From contig JAGHRT010000004.1 of NCBI GenBank assembly GCA_018066245.1, positions 180,071-244,070 of the forward strand: a stretch of 64,000 nt of DNA, written 5' to 3'. A program made the position numbers and the translations under genes. A model generated the notes under the pieces. That model was not told the origin of the DNA. It worked only from the letters and a program-made list of their open reading frames with translations, and did no database searches. Positions 35,139-43,604 of the stretch are shown piece by piece (positions within the stretch are counted from its first letter, which is position 1; each line of letters starts with the position of its first letter). The stretch comes from Candidatus Equimonas faecalis. GTDB taxonomy: Bacteria; Bacteroidota; Bacteroidia; Bacteroidales; Bacteroidaceae.

Positions 35139-36230
35139 ATGCTCAAACAAGAAATCAACTTCGACCGCTTCGTGCGCGGCCTCATTCTGCTTTCCGTATG
35201 CGGCGTGGCCGTGTTCCTCATCAACCACCTGAGCAGCGTGCTCCTGCCCTTCGTCGTAGCCTGGGCGCTGGCCTACCTGCTTTACCCCGTCGTGCGTTTT
35301 CTCCAATACAAGTGCCGTCTTCGCAACCGTATGCTGTGTGTGCTGATAGCCGTCCTGGCCGTCATCGGAGCCCTGACGGGGCTGTGTATGGCAGCGGTAC
35401 CCAGCATCCAAAGCGAATGGCACCACCTCAAGGAAGTGGCCATGAGCTATCTCGAAGGCCGACGGCAGGTTACCGGCCTGACAGCCGAAGTGCAACAGTA
35501 CATCATGGCCTACGCCCAGCAGTTCGACATCGACGAGTTCCTCGCCCAGTACGACCTTCAAGCCACCCTGAAGGAAGCCCTGCCCAAGTTGTGGGGCGTA
35601 GTGTCGTCCACGGCCGGCGCAGTCATCAATGTGCTGTCATCGCTCTTCGCGCTCATCTATCTTTTCCTGCTGTTGCTGGATTACGAACGCTACGCCGAAG
35701 GCTGGATAAAGCTGGTGCCTCGCCAGCGTCAGCCCTTTGCCCGCCAACTGGCCGCCGACATCGAACGCGGCATGAGCGGCTACTTTCGAGGACAAGGCCT
35801 TGTAGCGCTGAGCAACTGCCTGATGTTCACACTCGGCTTCTGGATTGTAGGTTTTCCCCTACCCGTGCTGATGGGCGTGTTTATCGGGTTGGTGTCCTTC
35901 GTGCCCTACCTGCAACTCATAGGCTACGTCCCCGCCGTAGCACTCGCCCTCATCAAGAGCGCCGACACGGGACAAAGTTTCTGGGTGCTCATCGGGCTTG
36001 TAACACTCGTCTATATCGTCATACAAGTCATACAGGACACCTTCGTTACTCCCCGCATAATGGGCCACATCATGGGACTTCCGTCTGCCATCGTACTGCT
36101 GGCTCTCACTGCCTGGGGCTACGCTCTCGGCATCATAGGCCTCATCATCGCCCTGCCTGCCACAACGCTATTCATCAGCTACTACCGGCGCTACGTAGTC
36201 GGCAATGCGGACTCCCCCGCCGAACAATAG
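35139..36230 (+). CDS. AI-2E family transporter (PerM-like membrane protein)
   Basis: The 363-residue protein has the PF01594 layout: two N-terminal helices (about 15-60), a third near 65-90, a cytoplasmic/periplasmic helical segment (about 95-150), and five further helices from about 150 to 350. Typical segments are LLPFVVAWALAYLLYPVV, GFPLPVLMGVFIGLVSFVPY and QVIQDTFVTPRIMGHIMGLP. Members export AI-2 or other small molecules or move Na+/H+, but the substrate here is unknown. The last part of the message leads into a repeat-rich gap before the YitT gene. Confidence 0.9.
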   Translation: MLKQEINFDRFVRGLILLSVCGVAVFLINHLSSVLLPFVVAWALAYLLYPVVRFLQYKCRLRNRMLCVLIAVLAVIGALTGLCMAAVPSIQSEWHHLKEVAMSYLEGRRQVTGLTAEVQQYIMAYAQQFDIDEFLAQYDLQATLKEALPKLWGVVSSTAGAVINVLSSLFALIYLFLLLLDYERYAEGWIKLVPRQRQPFARQLAADIERGMSGYFRGQGLVALSNCLMFTLGFWIVGFPLPVLMGVFIGLVSFVPYLQLIGYVPAVALALIKSADTGQSFWVLIGLVTLVYIVIQVIQDTFVTPRIMGHIMGLPSAIVLLALTAWGYALGIIGLIIALPATTLFISYYRRYVVGNADSPAEQ

Positions 36231-36240
36231 GCCATACGGC

Positions 36241-36421
36241 ACCTCCCCAAAGAAGCCGAAGAGGGGCTTTACTTGGCAGGAAGCAAACGCTCCAAGATAC
36301 TTTCGCTCGGAAAAGCTCAAATTTCGCTGCGCTCATGCAGGCTTTTCCCTCGCTTATTCGCAACTCTGGGCTTCGCTGTGCTGCGCCCCAAGTTATTTGC
36401 GCTCGGAAATCCTCAAATAAA
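36241..36421. repeat. promoter-bearing repeat, two partial units
   Basis: TACTTTCGCTCGGAAAAGC at 36298-36316 also occurs, inverted, at 51169-51187. It is followed by CTTTTCCCTCGCTTATTCG (36342-36360) and a weaker copy near 36400 (GCGCTCGGAAAT). The arms GGAAAAGC and GCTTTTCC could pair. The second unit runs into the promoter at 36422-36453. No coding sequence is seen from 36231 to 36574. Confidence 0.65.
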
Positions 36422-36453
36422 TTTGGCATTCCGCTCGCTTATTCGTAACTTTG
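36422..36453 (+). promoter_or_regulatory. promoter of the YitT-family gene
   Basis: TTTG at 36422-36425 and TAACTTTG at 36446-36453 are 20 bp apart. The -7 box sits in CGCTTATTCGTAACTTTGC, also found before pgi. The leader to ATG 36575 is about 115 nt. Confidence 0.7.
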
Positions 36454-36574
36454 CAGCGGAATAGTATGTTCGGTTAGGAGAAAGTAAGCCTCACGCACCG
36501 ACTTCTTTCCAAAGGTCCTACACAACAATGTACCACCCACCCCTTTCCCACGGCTTACGCCATGAGTACTTAAT

Positions 36575-37528
36575 ATGAAAGACTGGTTTCTCGTGCTTGC
36601 CGGCACATTTGTGATGTGCCTCGGCTTCGTCCTGTTCATCAACCCCTACAGCCTTGTGCCTGGCGGCACCTATGGCTGCAGCATCGTGCTTCACTCATTG
36701 TTTCCCAGCGTGCAAGTAGGCACTTTCGGCTACTTCTTCGACATTCCTCTGCTTATACTCTCCGTCATCCTGCTGGGTCGGCGGCTTGGCACCAAGACAC
36801 TTGTCAGTGTACTGACGACTCCACTTATTATGAACGGCCTGTCGTTGCTCATCTACCCCGACGAAGCCGCTCTCCAAGCCCTGGATGCCAGCCGTATGCT
36901 GAGGGGCTGCCTCGATTTGTCCGACCACCTGATGCTGGCCACACTGATGGGCAGCGTGCTCATCGGCATGGGCTGCGGCATCGTAGTGAAGGGCGGAGCC
37001 ACAAGCGGCGGAAGCGACATCGTGGCCATGATTATGCAGAAGTTCCTGAACATCCGTTTCAGCCGTGCCCTCCTGATGGTGGACGGCGGCATAGTGCTGG
37101 CTGCCCTCGGCGTATTTACGGCAGAAGCTCTGGGCGCCCGCTCCGTCACATCGGCCTCGCCCGTTACGCTGATGCTCTACTCGCTCATATCAATCTACGT
37201 CATCGCGTGGGTAGTGGCACGAACCATCAACGGGTCAAAGGACGACAAGATGCTGTTCGTCATAAGCGGAGGCGACCTCCAGCCGCTCCACGATTTCATC
37301 CTCGGCCCGCTCGACCGCACAGCTACGCTCCTGCCCGCCACCGGCCTGTACGAAGGCGCCGACAAAGAAATGCTTTGCATCGTCGTACCCTACAAGCAGG
37401 TGGATGCCGTGAAGCGTAAAGTCCAGGAAACCGACCCCTCAGCCTTCGTCATCGTTACGGATGCCTACGACACCTACGGCAGCGGCTGGAAAAGCCTGCC
37501 GAAAGACGGCGACGTGGAGGCCGAATGA
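36575..37528 (+). CDS. YitT family (DUF161/DUF2179) membrane protein
   Basis: The 317-residue protein has about five to six membrane helices in the first 215 residues (VLAGTFVMCLGFVLFINPYS, IPLLILSVILLGRRLGTKTL, MGSVLIGMGCGIVVKGGATS) with the family GGATSGGSDI motif, then a C-terminal DUF2179 cytoplasmic domain (about 230-300, MLFVISGGDLQPLHDFIL). YitT proteins are common in Firmicutes and Bacteroidota; the transported substrate is unknown. It precedes purM by 42 bp and may be cotranscribed with it. Confidence 0.92.
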   Translation: MKDWFLVLAGTFVMCLGFVLFINPYSLVPGGTYGCSIVLHSLFPSVQVGTFGYFFDIPLLILSVILLGRRLGTKTLVSVLTTPLIMNGLSLLIYPDEAALQALDASRMLRGCLDLSDHLMLATLMGSVLIGMGCGIVVKGGATSGGSDIVAMIMQKFLNIRFSRALLMVDGGIVLAALGVFTAEALGARSVTSASPVTLMLYSLISIYVIAWVVARTINGSKDDKMLFVISGGDLQPLHDFILGPLDRTATLLPATGLYEGADKEMLCIVVPYKQVDAVKRKVQETDPSAFVIVTDAYDTYGSGWKSLPKDGDVEAE

Positions 37529-37570
37529 CCCGTAGCCTGCAAATTCACAACACCTAACCCATAATTCACA

Positions 37571-38737
37571 ATGAACCAACGCTACATGATGCGCGGGGTG
37601 TCGGCCATGAAAGAGGACGTACACGCCGCCATACGAAACATCGACAAAGGCCTCTTTCCGCAGGCTTTCTGCAAAATCATCCCCGACATCCTCGGCGGCG
37701 ACCCCGACTACTGCAACATCATGCACGCCGACGGCGCAGGAACCAAGTCAGCGCTAGCCTACGCCTACTGGAAGGAAACGGGCGACCTCAGCGTGTGGAA
37801 AGGCATCGCCCAGGACGCGCTCATCATGAATACGGACGATCTGCTGTGCGTAGGAGCAGTAGATAACATCCTTGTGAGCAGCACCATCGGACGCAACAAG
37901 ATGCTCATCCCGGGCGAAGTAGTCAGCGCCATCATCAGTGGAACGGACGAGCTCTTGCAGCAAATGCGGGCCATGGGCATCGGAATCCATGCCACAGGCG
38001 GCGAAACGGCCGACGTGGGCGACCTCGTGCGCACCGTCATAGTAGATAGCACCGTTACGTGCCGCATGAAGCGTGCAGATGTCATCGACAATGCCCACAT
38101 TCGCCCCGGCGACGTCATCGTGGGCCTGGCTTCCTTCGGGCAGGCCACCTACGAGACGACCTACAACGGCGGAATGGGCAGCAACGGCCTCACCTCTGCC
38201 CGCCACGACGTATTCGGCAAGCAACTGGCCGAACGTTACCCCGAAACATTTGACCCGCAAGTTCCCTCCTGCCTGGTCTATAGCGGCCAGTACGGCCTGA
38301 CGGATGCCGTGGCAGGCTCCCCCGTGGATGCAGGCCACCTCGTGCTTTCTCCCACCCGCACCTACGCGCCCTTTGTCCGCCGTATGCTGGACGAAGTGGA
38401 GCGCAAGGAAATCCACGGCATGGTCCACTGCACGGGAGGTGCCCAGACCAAAGTCCTACACTTCGTGGGCGAAGATTGCCGCGTAGTGAAAGACAACATG
38501 TTCCCCGTGCCGCCGCTGTTTAGGACTATCCAAGAGCAAAGCGGAACGGACTGGAGCGAAATGTACCGCGTGTTCAACATGGGCCACCGCTTGGAAGTGT
38601 ATGTCCGCCCCGAGATGGCCGAGCGCATTATTGCCATCGCCGAAAGCTTCCATATTGATGCGCAGGTGGTGGGCCGCATTGAGGAAGGCCCCCGCAGCCT
38701 CACCATAAAGAGCCCCTACGGCGAGTTCCATTATTAA
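37571..38737 (+). CDS. purM: phosphoribosylformylglycinamidine cyclo-ligase
   Basis: PurM (AIR synthetase) makes 5-aminoimidazole ribonucleotide from FGAM and ATP in purine synthesis. The 388-residue product is the divergent longer form usual in Bacteroidota. AIRS N-terminal features are DPDYCNIMHADGAGTKSALA, DALIMNTDDLLCVGAVDNIL and GGETADVGDLVRTV; AIRS_C follows with FGQATYETTYNGGMGSNGLT and HCTGGAQTKVL. Other pur genes are absent from the window. The next gene starts 72 bp later. Confidence 0.94.
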   Translation: MNQRYMMRGVSAMKEDVHAAIRNIDKGLFPQAFCKIIPDILGGDPDYCNIMHADGAGTKSALAYAYWKETGDLSVWKGIAQDALIMNTDDLLCVGAVDNILVSSTIGRNKMLIPGEVVSAIISGTDELLQQMRAMGIGIHATGGETADVGDLVRTVIVDSTVTCRMKRADVIDNAHIRPGDVIVGLASFGQATYETTYNGGMGSNGLTSARHDVFGKQLAERYPETFDPQVPSCLVYSGQYGLTDAVAGSPVDAGHLVLSPTRTYAPFVRRMLDEVERKEIHGMVHCTGGAQTKVLHFVGEDCRVVKDNMFPVPPLFRTIQEQSGTDWSEMYRVFNMGHRLEVYVRPEMAERIIAIAESFHIDAQVVGRIEEGPRSLTIKSPYGEFHY

Positions 38738-38809
38738 AGCCCTCCTCTTGCCTCCCATAAGGAGCGTAGCCCGTTACGTTTCACTTTTTATTTTTTCCCC
38801 TTCACCTCC

Positions 38810-39280
38810 ATGGATTTTCAGGTAGTAGAGAAGCGCCCCGAAGTGCTTGAGGCCGACGTGGTGCGCTTTCAGAATCGCAAAGACAAGTGGGTGGCTTTCG
38901 TGGGCCTGCTCGACGGCCGCCCCTACGAGATATTCACAGGCTTGCAGGACGACGAGGAAGGCATACTCCTCCCCAAGAGCGTCAATCAGGGGCTTATCGT
39001 CAAATGCACCCTGCCCGACGGCACAAAGCGCTACGACTTCCAGTTTACCAACAAGCGCGGCTACAAAATCACGGTGGAGGGACTTTCCGAGAAGTTCGAC
39101 TCGCAGTACTGGAACTATGCGAAACTCATCAGCGGCGTACTGCGCTACGGAATGCCCGTTGAGCGCGTCATCCGTCTCATAGCCTCTCTTGACCTCGACC
39201 ATGAAGACCTCAACACATGGAAGAAGGGCGTGCTCCTCGCACTCAAACGCTACACGGCCAATGACGATACAGTTGAATAG
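38810..39280 (+). CDS. orphan C-terminal (TSCPD-like) domain of class II ribonucleotide reductase
   Basis: The 156-residue protein resembles, over nearly its whole length, the C-terminal region of adenosylcobalamin-dependent ribonucleotide reductases of Bacteroidota. Key segments are KRPEVLEADVVRFQNRKDKW, AFVGLLDGRPYEIFTGLQDD and YAKLISGVLRYGMPVERVI. The catalytic barrel and the terminal Cys-rich zinc ribbon of the full enzyme are absent, and there is no large nrdJ gene here. It starts with its own ATG at 38810 and overlaps folB by 20 nt. It might be a stand-alone regulatory or redox-partner subunit (as in split NrdJa/NrdJb enzymes) or a remnant. The assignment comes from remembered family sequence and needs a search. 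Confidence 0.7.
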   Translation: MDFQVVEKRPEVLEADVVRFQNRKDKWVAFVGLLDGRPYEIFTGLQDDEEGILLPKSVNQGLIVKCTLPDGTKRYDFQFTNKRGYKITVEGLSEKFDSQYWNYAKLISGVLRYGMPVERVIRLIASLDLDHEDLNTWKKGVLLALKRYTANDDTVE

Positions 39281-39653
39281 CCTGCGCTTCCACGCCTACC
39301 ACGGCGTGCTCCCCCAGGAACGCAAGGTGGGCGGCGACTACGAAGTGAGCCTCGGCGTGGAACTCCCGGCCCCCGTGCAGGCCTGCCGCGACGACAGGCT
39401 TGAAGGCACGGTCGATTATGCCCGTCTGCACGCACTCGTAGGCAAGGAGATGGAAGTGCCTGCCCAGCTGTTGGAACACGTAGCCTGGCGCATCTGCACC
39501 GCCGTGCTAGACGCTTTTCCGCAGGTGGAGCACGCCACGGTGAGCCTTACGAAAGTCAATCCGCCCCTTGGCGCTGCCTGCAAGGGGGCCACCGTTACAC
39601 TGGACTTGGGACGGGATGAGGACTGCGCCCGCTTGCAGCGCCCCAATGCCTAA
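39261..39653 (+). CDS. folB: dihydroneopterin aldolase
   Basis: FolB converts 7,8-dihydroneopterin to 6-hydroxymethyl-7,8-dihydropterin in folate synthesis. The 130-residue product from ATG 39261 begins MTIQLNSLRFHAYHGVLPQE, the family N-terminus, followed by TVDYARLHALVGKEM and LLEHVAWRI with the active-site Glu and Lys region (VSLTKVNPPLG). Length is typical. The reading frame starts within the last 20 nt of the upstream gene and ends 8 nt into menF, consistent with coupled translation. Confidence 0.92.
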   Translation: MTIQLNSLRFHAYHGVLPQERKVGGDYEVSLGVELPAPVQACRDDRLEGTVDYARLHALVGKEMEVPAQLLEHVAWRICTAVLDAFPQVEHATVSLTKVNPPLGAACKGATVTLDLGRDEDCARLQRPNA

Positions 39654-40701
39654 ACCGTTTTCTCTTACAACCCCAACGGCCTTGACATCCTACGCCCAAT
39701 ACCGCCTGCCGTACTCCGACCATTACACCACGCTCCGCCTGAGAGGTGCCGCGTGCGTGATTGACACCCTTGCCAGCCTGGAAGGCCGACAGGGGTTTGT
39801 TATAGCTCCATTCCAAGCAGGGCCAGACACACCCATCGTGCTTCTGCCTGCCAGCGACGGGCAAGTGGAGGAATGCAACCTACCAAGCTGCGAGGCACAG
39901 CCGGGCGGCAGAGAGAACCTGCCTGCCGCCCCCGTTCCGAGTGCCGCTTACGCCGCTGCCTTCCACCGCTTCAGCCAAGCCGTGCGCAGCGGACAATTCA
40001 GCAAACTGGTGCTCTCGCGCAGCCTGACGGCGGACAGCCCCACGCCCTACTCCCCGCAGACCCTTTTTCTCCGCACCTGCCAAGCCTTTCCCCGCGCCAT
40101 GGTGATACTGTTCAGTACGCCACAGACAGGCACTTGGCTGGTAGCCTCGCCCGAAATACTGCTGGACTTCCAGCCGCCCTATTTCCGCACCATGGCCCTG
40201 GCCGGCACGATGCCCCACCGTGAGGGTCTGCCCGCATGGAGCACCAAGAACCAAGAGGAACAGCACATCGTGGAGCAATACATCGCCGACACGCTCAAGC
40301 CATACGCCGACACGCTCATCAAGGACGGCCCCCGCACCGTGCAGGCAGGGCCGCTGATGCACCTTCGTACCGACTTCCGTTTCACCCTGCGCCCCGGCTG
40401 CAGCGTGGCCCGCCTCCTGTGCGACCTACACCCCACGCCCGCCGTGTGCGGACTGCCCAAGGAGGAAGCCCTGCGCTTTATTCTTCAAAACGAGCAGGCT
40501 CCCCGCCGCTACTACAGCGGCTTTGCCGGCCCCCTCGGCCTGCGTGGCGAGACACACCTCTACGTCATGCTCCGTTGCCTCCAGCTCACCGGTGCCCGTC
40601 AGGCCGTACTTCATGCCGGCGGCGGCATAATGCCCGACAGCATCCTTGAAGAAGAATGGCAGGAAACGCAGCAGAAAATGATTGCCCATGTACTCCGATA
40701 A
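39646..40701 (+). CDS. menF: isochorismate synthase (menaquinone pathway)
   Basis: MenF isomerises chorismate to isochorismate. The 351-residue product from ATG 39646 (MPKPFSLTTPTALTSYAQY) has the chorismate-binding domain. Motifs are FSKLVLSRSLTADSP, LVASPEILLDF, the GTMPHREG region, HLRTDFRFTLRPG, LHPTPAVCGLPKEEALRFI and RRYYSGFAGPLG, with GGGIMPDSILEEEW at the end. An earlier in-frame ATG at 39568 lies inside folB and is unlikely. It overlaps folB by 8 nt and menD by 20 nt. Confidence 0.94.
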   Translation: MPKPFSLTTPTALTSYAQYRLPYSDHYTTLRLRGAACVIDTLASLEGRQGFVIAPFQAGPDTPIVLLPASDGQVEECNLPSCEAQPGGRENLPAAPVPSAAYAAAFHRFSQAVRSGQFSKLVLSRSLTADSPTPYSPQTLFLRTCQAFPRAMVILFSTPQTGTWLVASPEILLDFQPPYFRTMALAGTMPHREGLPAWSTKNQEEQHIVEQYIADTLKPYADTLIKDGPRTVQAGPLMHLRTDFRFTLRPGCSVARLLCDLHPTPAVCGLPKEEALRFILQNEQAPRRYYSGFAGPLGLRGETHLYVMLRCLQLTGARQAVLHAGGGIMPDSILEEEWQETQQKMIAHVLR

Positions 40702-42472
40702 GCTCACCTCCCACATTCTCACAGCCCTTCTCGTAGGCCACGGCCTGCGCGAGGCGGTGGTCTGTCCCGGCAGCCGCAATGCCGCCCTCGTCCACGACTT
40801 CAGCACGTGCCCCGACCTGCGCTGCATCCCCGCCACCGACGAACGCTCGGCAGGCTTTCTAGCCCTCGGCCTCGCCCAGCAGGTGGAGCGGCCCGTGGCC
40901 GTGTGCGTAACCAGCGGGTCGGCTTTGCTGGGCGTACTGCCCGCCGCCGCCGAAGCCACCTACCGCCACTGCGGCATCGTGGTCATATCCGCCGACAGGC
41001 CCTCGGCATGGATAGGCCAACTCGACGGCCAGACGATGCCCCAAGTCGGGGCTCTCGGTTCATTCGTGGCCAAAAGCGTCAGCCTGCCGGAGGTCAGCGA
41101 CAGCGAAAGCCACTGGCACTGCAACCGCCTTGTGAACGAGGCCCTGCTTTGCGCCCTGCGCCCCGACCGCCCCAGCGTCCACATCAACGTGCCCCTTTCC
41201 GAACCCCTCTTTTCGTTCACCACGCCCCAACTGCCCGCCGAGCGCATTGTCCGCCCCGTGGACTTCCGCTGCCCCGGACAAGGAGCGGACTTCCTGGCCC
41301 GCCTCGCCGCCGCACGCCTGCCCCTCTACGCCGTAGGACAGACCGACGGCACGCTGTTCTCCCGCACCGACATCCGCCTGCTCAACCGACACGGCCTGCT
41401 GCTCTACGACTGCATCAGCCTCGACAGCGGCAAACCTGCCCTGACCGACGAATTGCTGGCCGCCCTGCCCCCCGAACCGGAATATCAGCCCGACTTCGTC
41501 GTCTGGTTCGGCGGCCACACCGTGAGCAAGCGGCTTCGCCAGTATCTGCGCAGCCTGCCCGCCAGCGTGCCCGTGGCCATGGTCAGCGCATCGGACGAAT
41601 TACACGACGTGAGCCAGCACGCGCAGTACCTGCTTCTGGGTGGCGAACGCTTTGTTAAGGAGAAAATCATCAAGCACTTGGAAAGCCGCGAACTGTCGGC
41701 GGACTGCGAAAAACTGGCGGCGGACTACGGAAAACTGTCGGCGGACTGCGAAAAACTGTCGGCGGACTGCGAAAAACCGGCTTACCCCGCCTCCCTATGG
41801 CAAGCATTGCGCCGCGAAGTGGCCGCAAAAGTGGCCGCCACGCCCCTACAGTTCGGTGCCGAGTTGGCCGTCCGGCTGTTTGAGCAGGACTTCGACAGCG
41901 CCACCGAAGTGGCCTGCTATGCCAATAGCACCGCCGTCCGCCTGGCCAACCGCTACGCCAGCCACTTCTGCCACTGCAACCGTGGGCTCAATGGCATAGA
42001 GGGCAGCATCAGCACGGCCGTGGGAGTGGCACTGGGAGCCTCTCTCTGGCCCCCAAAAGAGGGATGCCCTCACAAGGCGCAATCATGGCCGAACACACCC
42101 CTGAAGAAAGACGGGGAGGGACGGGAGGAGGACGGACCGAAAAGCCTCGTCTTCTGCGTTACGGGCGACCTCAGTTTCTTCTACGACGGCAACGCGCTCT
42201 GGAACAACGCCCCCTGCAATCTCCGCATCCTTCTGCTCAACGACCAAGGCGGCTGCATATTCCGCACCCTGCCCGGACTTGCCGAAAGCCCCGTGGCCGA
42301 CACCCTCGTCAGCGGACGGCACAACCGCACAGCCGAGCACTTCTGCCGCCACCACGGCCTCGCCTACCTCCGCGCCACCGATGAAGCCACGCTCCGCCAA
42401 GGCATCAAGGCCCTCCGCCGGCAAGACACCACCAGCCCCATTCTCCTTGAAGTCCTATGCCCATCCAAATAA
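40682..42472 (+). CDS. menD: SEPHCHC synthase MenD with two repeat-derived insertions
   Basis: MenD joins isochorismate and 2-oxoglutarate using thiamine diphosphate and Mg. The 596-residue product begins SDKLTSHILTALLVGHGLRE and has CPGSRNAALVHDF, DERSAGFLALGLAQ, CVTSGSALLGVLPA and the ThDP motif GDLSFFYDGNALWNN. It is about 40 residues longer than usual. Two segments account for this: residues 337-364, four tandem units of (E/K)L(S/A)ADxx encoded by the 21-bp intergenic repeat, in the linker between the central and C-terminal domains; and residues about 456-486 (PPKEGCPHKA...DGEGREEDGP), a low-complexity insertion just before the VFCVTGD strand. Active-site residues appear intact, so it is probably functional. 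It overlaps menC by 16 nt. Confidence 0.93.
   Translation: MPMYSDKLTSHILTALLVGHGLREAVVCPGSRNAALVHDFSTCPDLRCIPATDERSAGFLALGLAQQVERPVAVCVTSGSALLGVLPAAAEATYRHCGIVVISADRPSAWIGQLDGQTMPQVGALGSFVAKSVSLPEVSDSESHWHCNRLVNEALLCALRPDRPSVHINVPLSEPLFSFTTPQLPAERIVRPVDFRCPGQGADFLARLAAARLPLYAVGQTDGTLFSRTDIRLLNRHGLLLYDCISLDSGKPALTDELLAALPPEPEYQPDFVVWFGGHTVSKRLRQYLRSLPASVPVAMVSASDELHDVSQHAQYLLLGGERFVKEKIIKHLESRELSADCEKLAADYGKLSADCEKLSADCEKPAYPASLWQALRREVAAKVAATPLQFGAELAVRLFEQDFDSATEVACYANSTAVRLANRYASHFCHCNRGLNGIEGSISTAVGVALGASLWPPKEGCPHKAQSWPNTPLKKDGEGREEDGPKSLVFCVTGDLSFFYDGNALWNNAPCNLRILLLNDQGGCIFRTLPGLAESPVADTLVSGRHNRTAEHFCRHHGLAYLRATDEATLRQGIKALRRQDTTSPILLEVLCPSK
41690..41773 (+). repeat. four in-frame 21-bp repeats inside menD
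   Basis: Four units at 41690-41710, 41711-41731, 41732-41752 and 41753-41773 each carry CTGKCGGCGGACTRCG. Units 1, 3 and 4 are identical in their core. This is the CCGCCGACAG intergenic repeat read on the opposite strand. Twenty-one bases equal seven codons, so expansion keeps the frame and gives ELSADCE, KLAADYG, KLSADCE, KLSADCE. Confidence 0.92.
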
Positions 42473-43500
42473 ACCTCAGTGAGCGCACGCTCCACTTCCG
42501 CAAGCCCGCGCGTACCAGTCGCGGCCAGTACACCGAACACCGCCTGCTCAAAATCACCATGCACGACGAGAAGGGCCGCATCGGAGTGGGCGAGTGCGCC
42601 CCGTTGCCCGACCTTTCATGCGACGCCCACGCCTACGACCACCTCGGGCAGGTGTCGCAGCTCATCCAGGACAACATCGCACGGCCCGACTACGCCGAAA
42701 GGCTCCGCCCCTACCCCGCCCTGCTCTTCGCGCTTGAATCCGCGATTCACGACCTCCGCCAGTCGCCCCTTCTCTACCAGACCCCCTTTGCCCGCAGCGA
42801 AGAAGGCATACCCACCAACGGCCTTGTGTGGATGGACAGTTACGAAGGTATGCTCCAACAGGCCAAGCAGAAAATTCTGGCCGGTTTCCGTTGCATCAAG
42901 TTCAAGGTCGGAGCCATCAACTGGGCCGACGAAGTGCGCCTCATCGCCCTCCTGCGCAGCCGCTTCTCCCCCGAAACCCTCCAAATCCGCCTCGATGCCA
43001 ACGGAGCCTTCGCTCCCGACGAAGCCCTCCACCGACTGCGCGAACTGGCTCCCTACGGCATCCACTCCATAGAGCAACCCGTGCGGCAGTATCTGTGGGA
43101 TGACACCGCGCGTCTGTGCCGCGAGAGCCCCATACCCATAGCCCTCGACGAAGAACTCATAGGCGTGTACCGCCTGGCCGACAAGCAGCGGCTCCTCGAT
43201 GACCTCAAGCCGCAATTCATCGTCATAAAACCCACACTTCACGGCGGCATGACCGGAGCCCTCGAGTGGGTGAGTGAAGCCCGCAAGCGCGGCATTGGCT
43301 CGTGGATGACCAGTGCGCTGGAGAGCAACATAGGACTGCGCAACGTGGCCCTGCTCGCCGCTGCCGCCTACGGCCCCCACATCCGTTTCCCCCAGGGCCT
43401 CGGCACCGGCCTCCTCTTTACGGACAACATACCCATGGACATAGAACTCCGCCGCACCTGCCTCTGGCGATGCGAGGTGGACGAGGTCGGAGTGCAATAG
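42457..43500 (+). CDS. menC: o-succinylbenzoate synthase
   Basis: MenC dehydrates SHCHC to o-succinylbenzoate, the next menaquinone step after MenH. The 347-residue enolase-superfamily enzyme shows the catalytic KxK pair in CIKFKVGAINW, metal ligands in LDANGAF, SIEQPV and LDEELIG, and the opposite Lys in VIKPTLHGG. It overlaps menD by 16 nt. menB, menE and menA are not in the window; the cluster stops at a strong hairpin. Confidence 0.93.
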   Translation: MPIQINLSERTLHFRKPARTSRGQYTEHRLLKITMHDEKGRIGVGECAPLPDLSCDAHAYDHLGQVSQLIQDNIARPDYAERLRPYPALLFALESAIHDLRQSPLLYQTPFARSEEGIPTNGLVWMDSYEGMLQQAKQKILAGFRCIKFKVGAINWADEVRLIALLRSRFSPETLQIRLDANGAFAPDEALHRLRELAPYGIHSIEQPVRQYLWDDTARLCRESPIPIALDEELIGVYRLADKQRLLDDLKPQFIVIKPTLHGGMTGALEWVSEARKRGIGSWMTSALESNIGLRNVALLAAAAYGPHIRFPQGLGTGLLFTDNIPMDIELRRTCLWRCEVDEVGVQ

Positions 43501-43530
43501 CGGCCCCACGACACAACTCCCCAAAGAAGG

Positions 43531-43570
43531 AAGGGAGCGCGTACCGATGATGTGCGGTACGCGCTCCCTT
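43531..43570. terminator. bidirectional hairpin between menC and lpxA
   Basis: A perfect 15-bp stem pairs 43531-43545 with 43556-43570 around a 10-nt loop, followed by GACTATGCTGTTCTT. The T tract is poor. It separates convergent operons and is not made of the common repeat. Confidence 0.75.
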
Positions 43571-43604
43571 GACTATGCTGTTCTTACGTTTCTGCAGTCT
43601 TGTC

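Noticed and set aside
36241..36464. Small genes in the gap before the YitT gene
   Set aside because: The short open frames are translations of repeat sequence containing the promoter, with no conserved start or protein pattern.
39568..39645. Upstream start of menF at 39568
   Set aside because: It lies inside folB and gives 26 residues with no family similarity; ATG 39646 fits the overlap pattern of the cluster.
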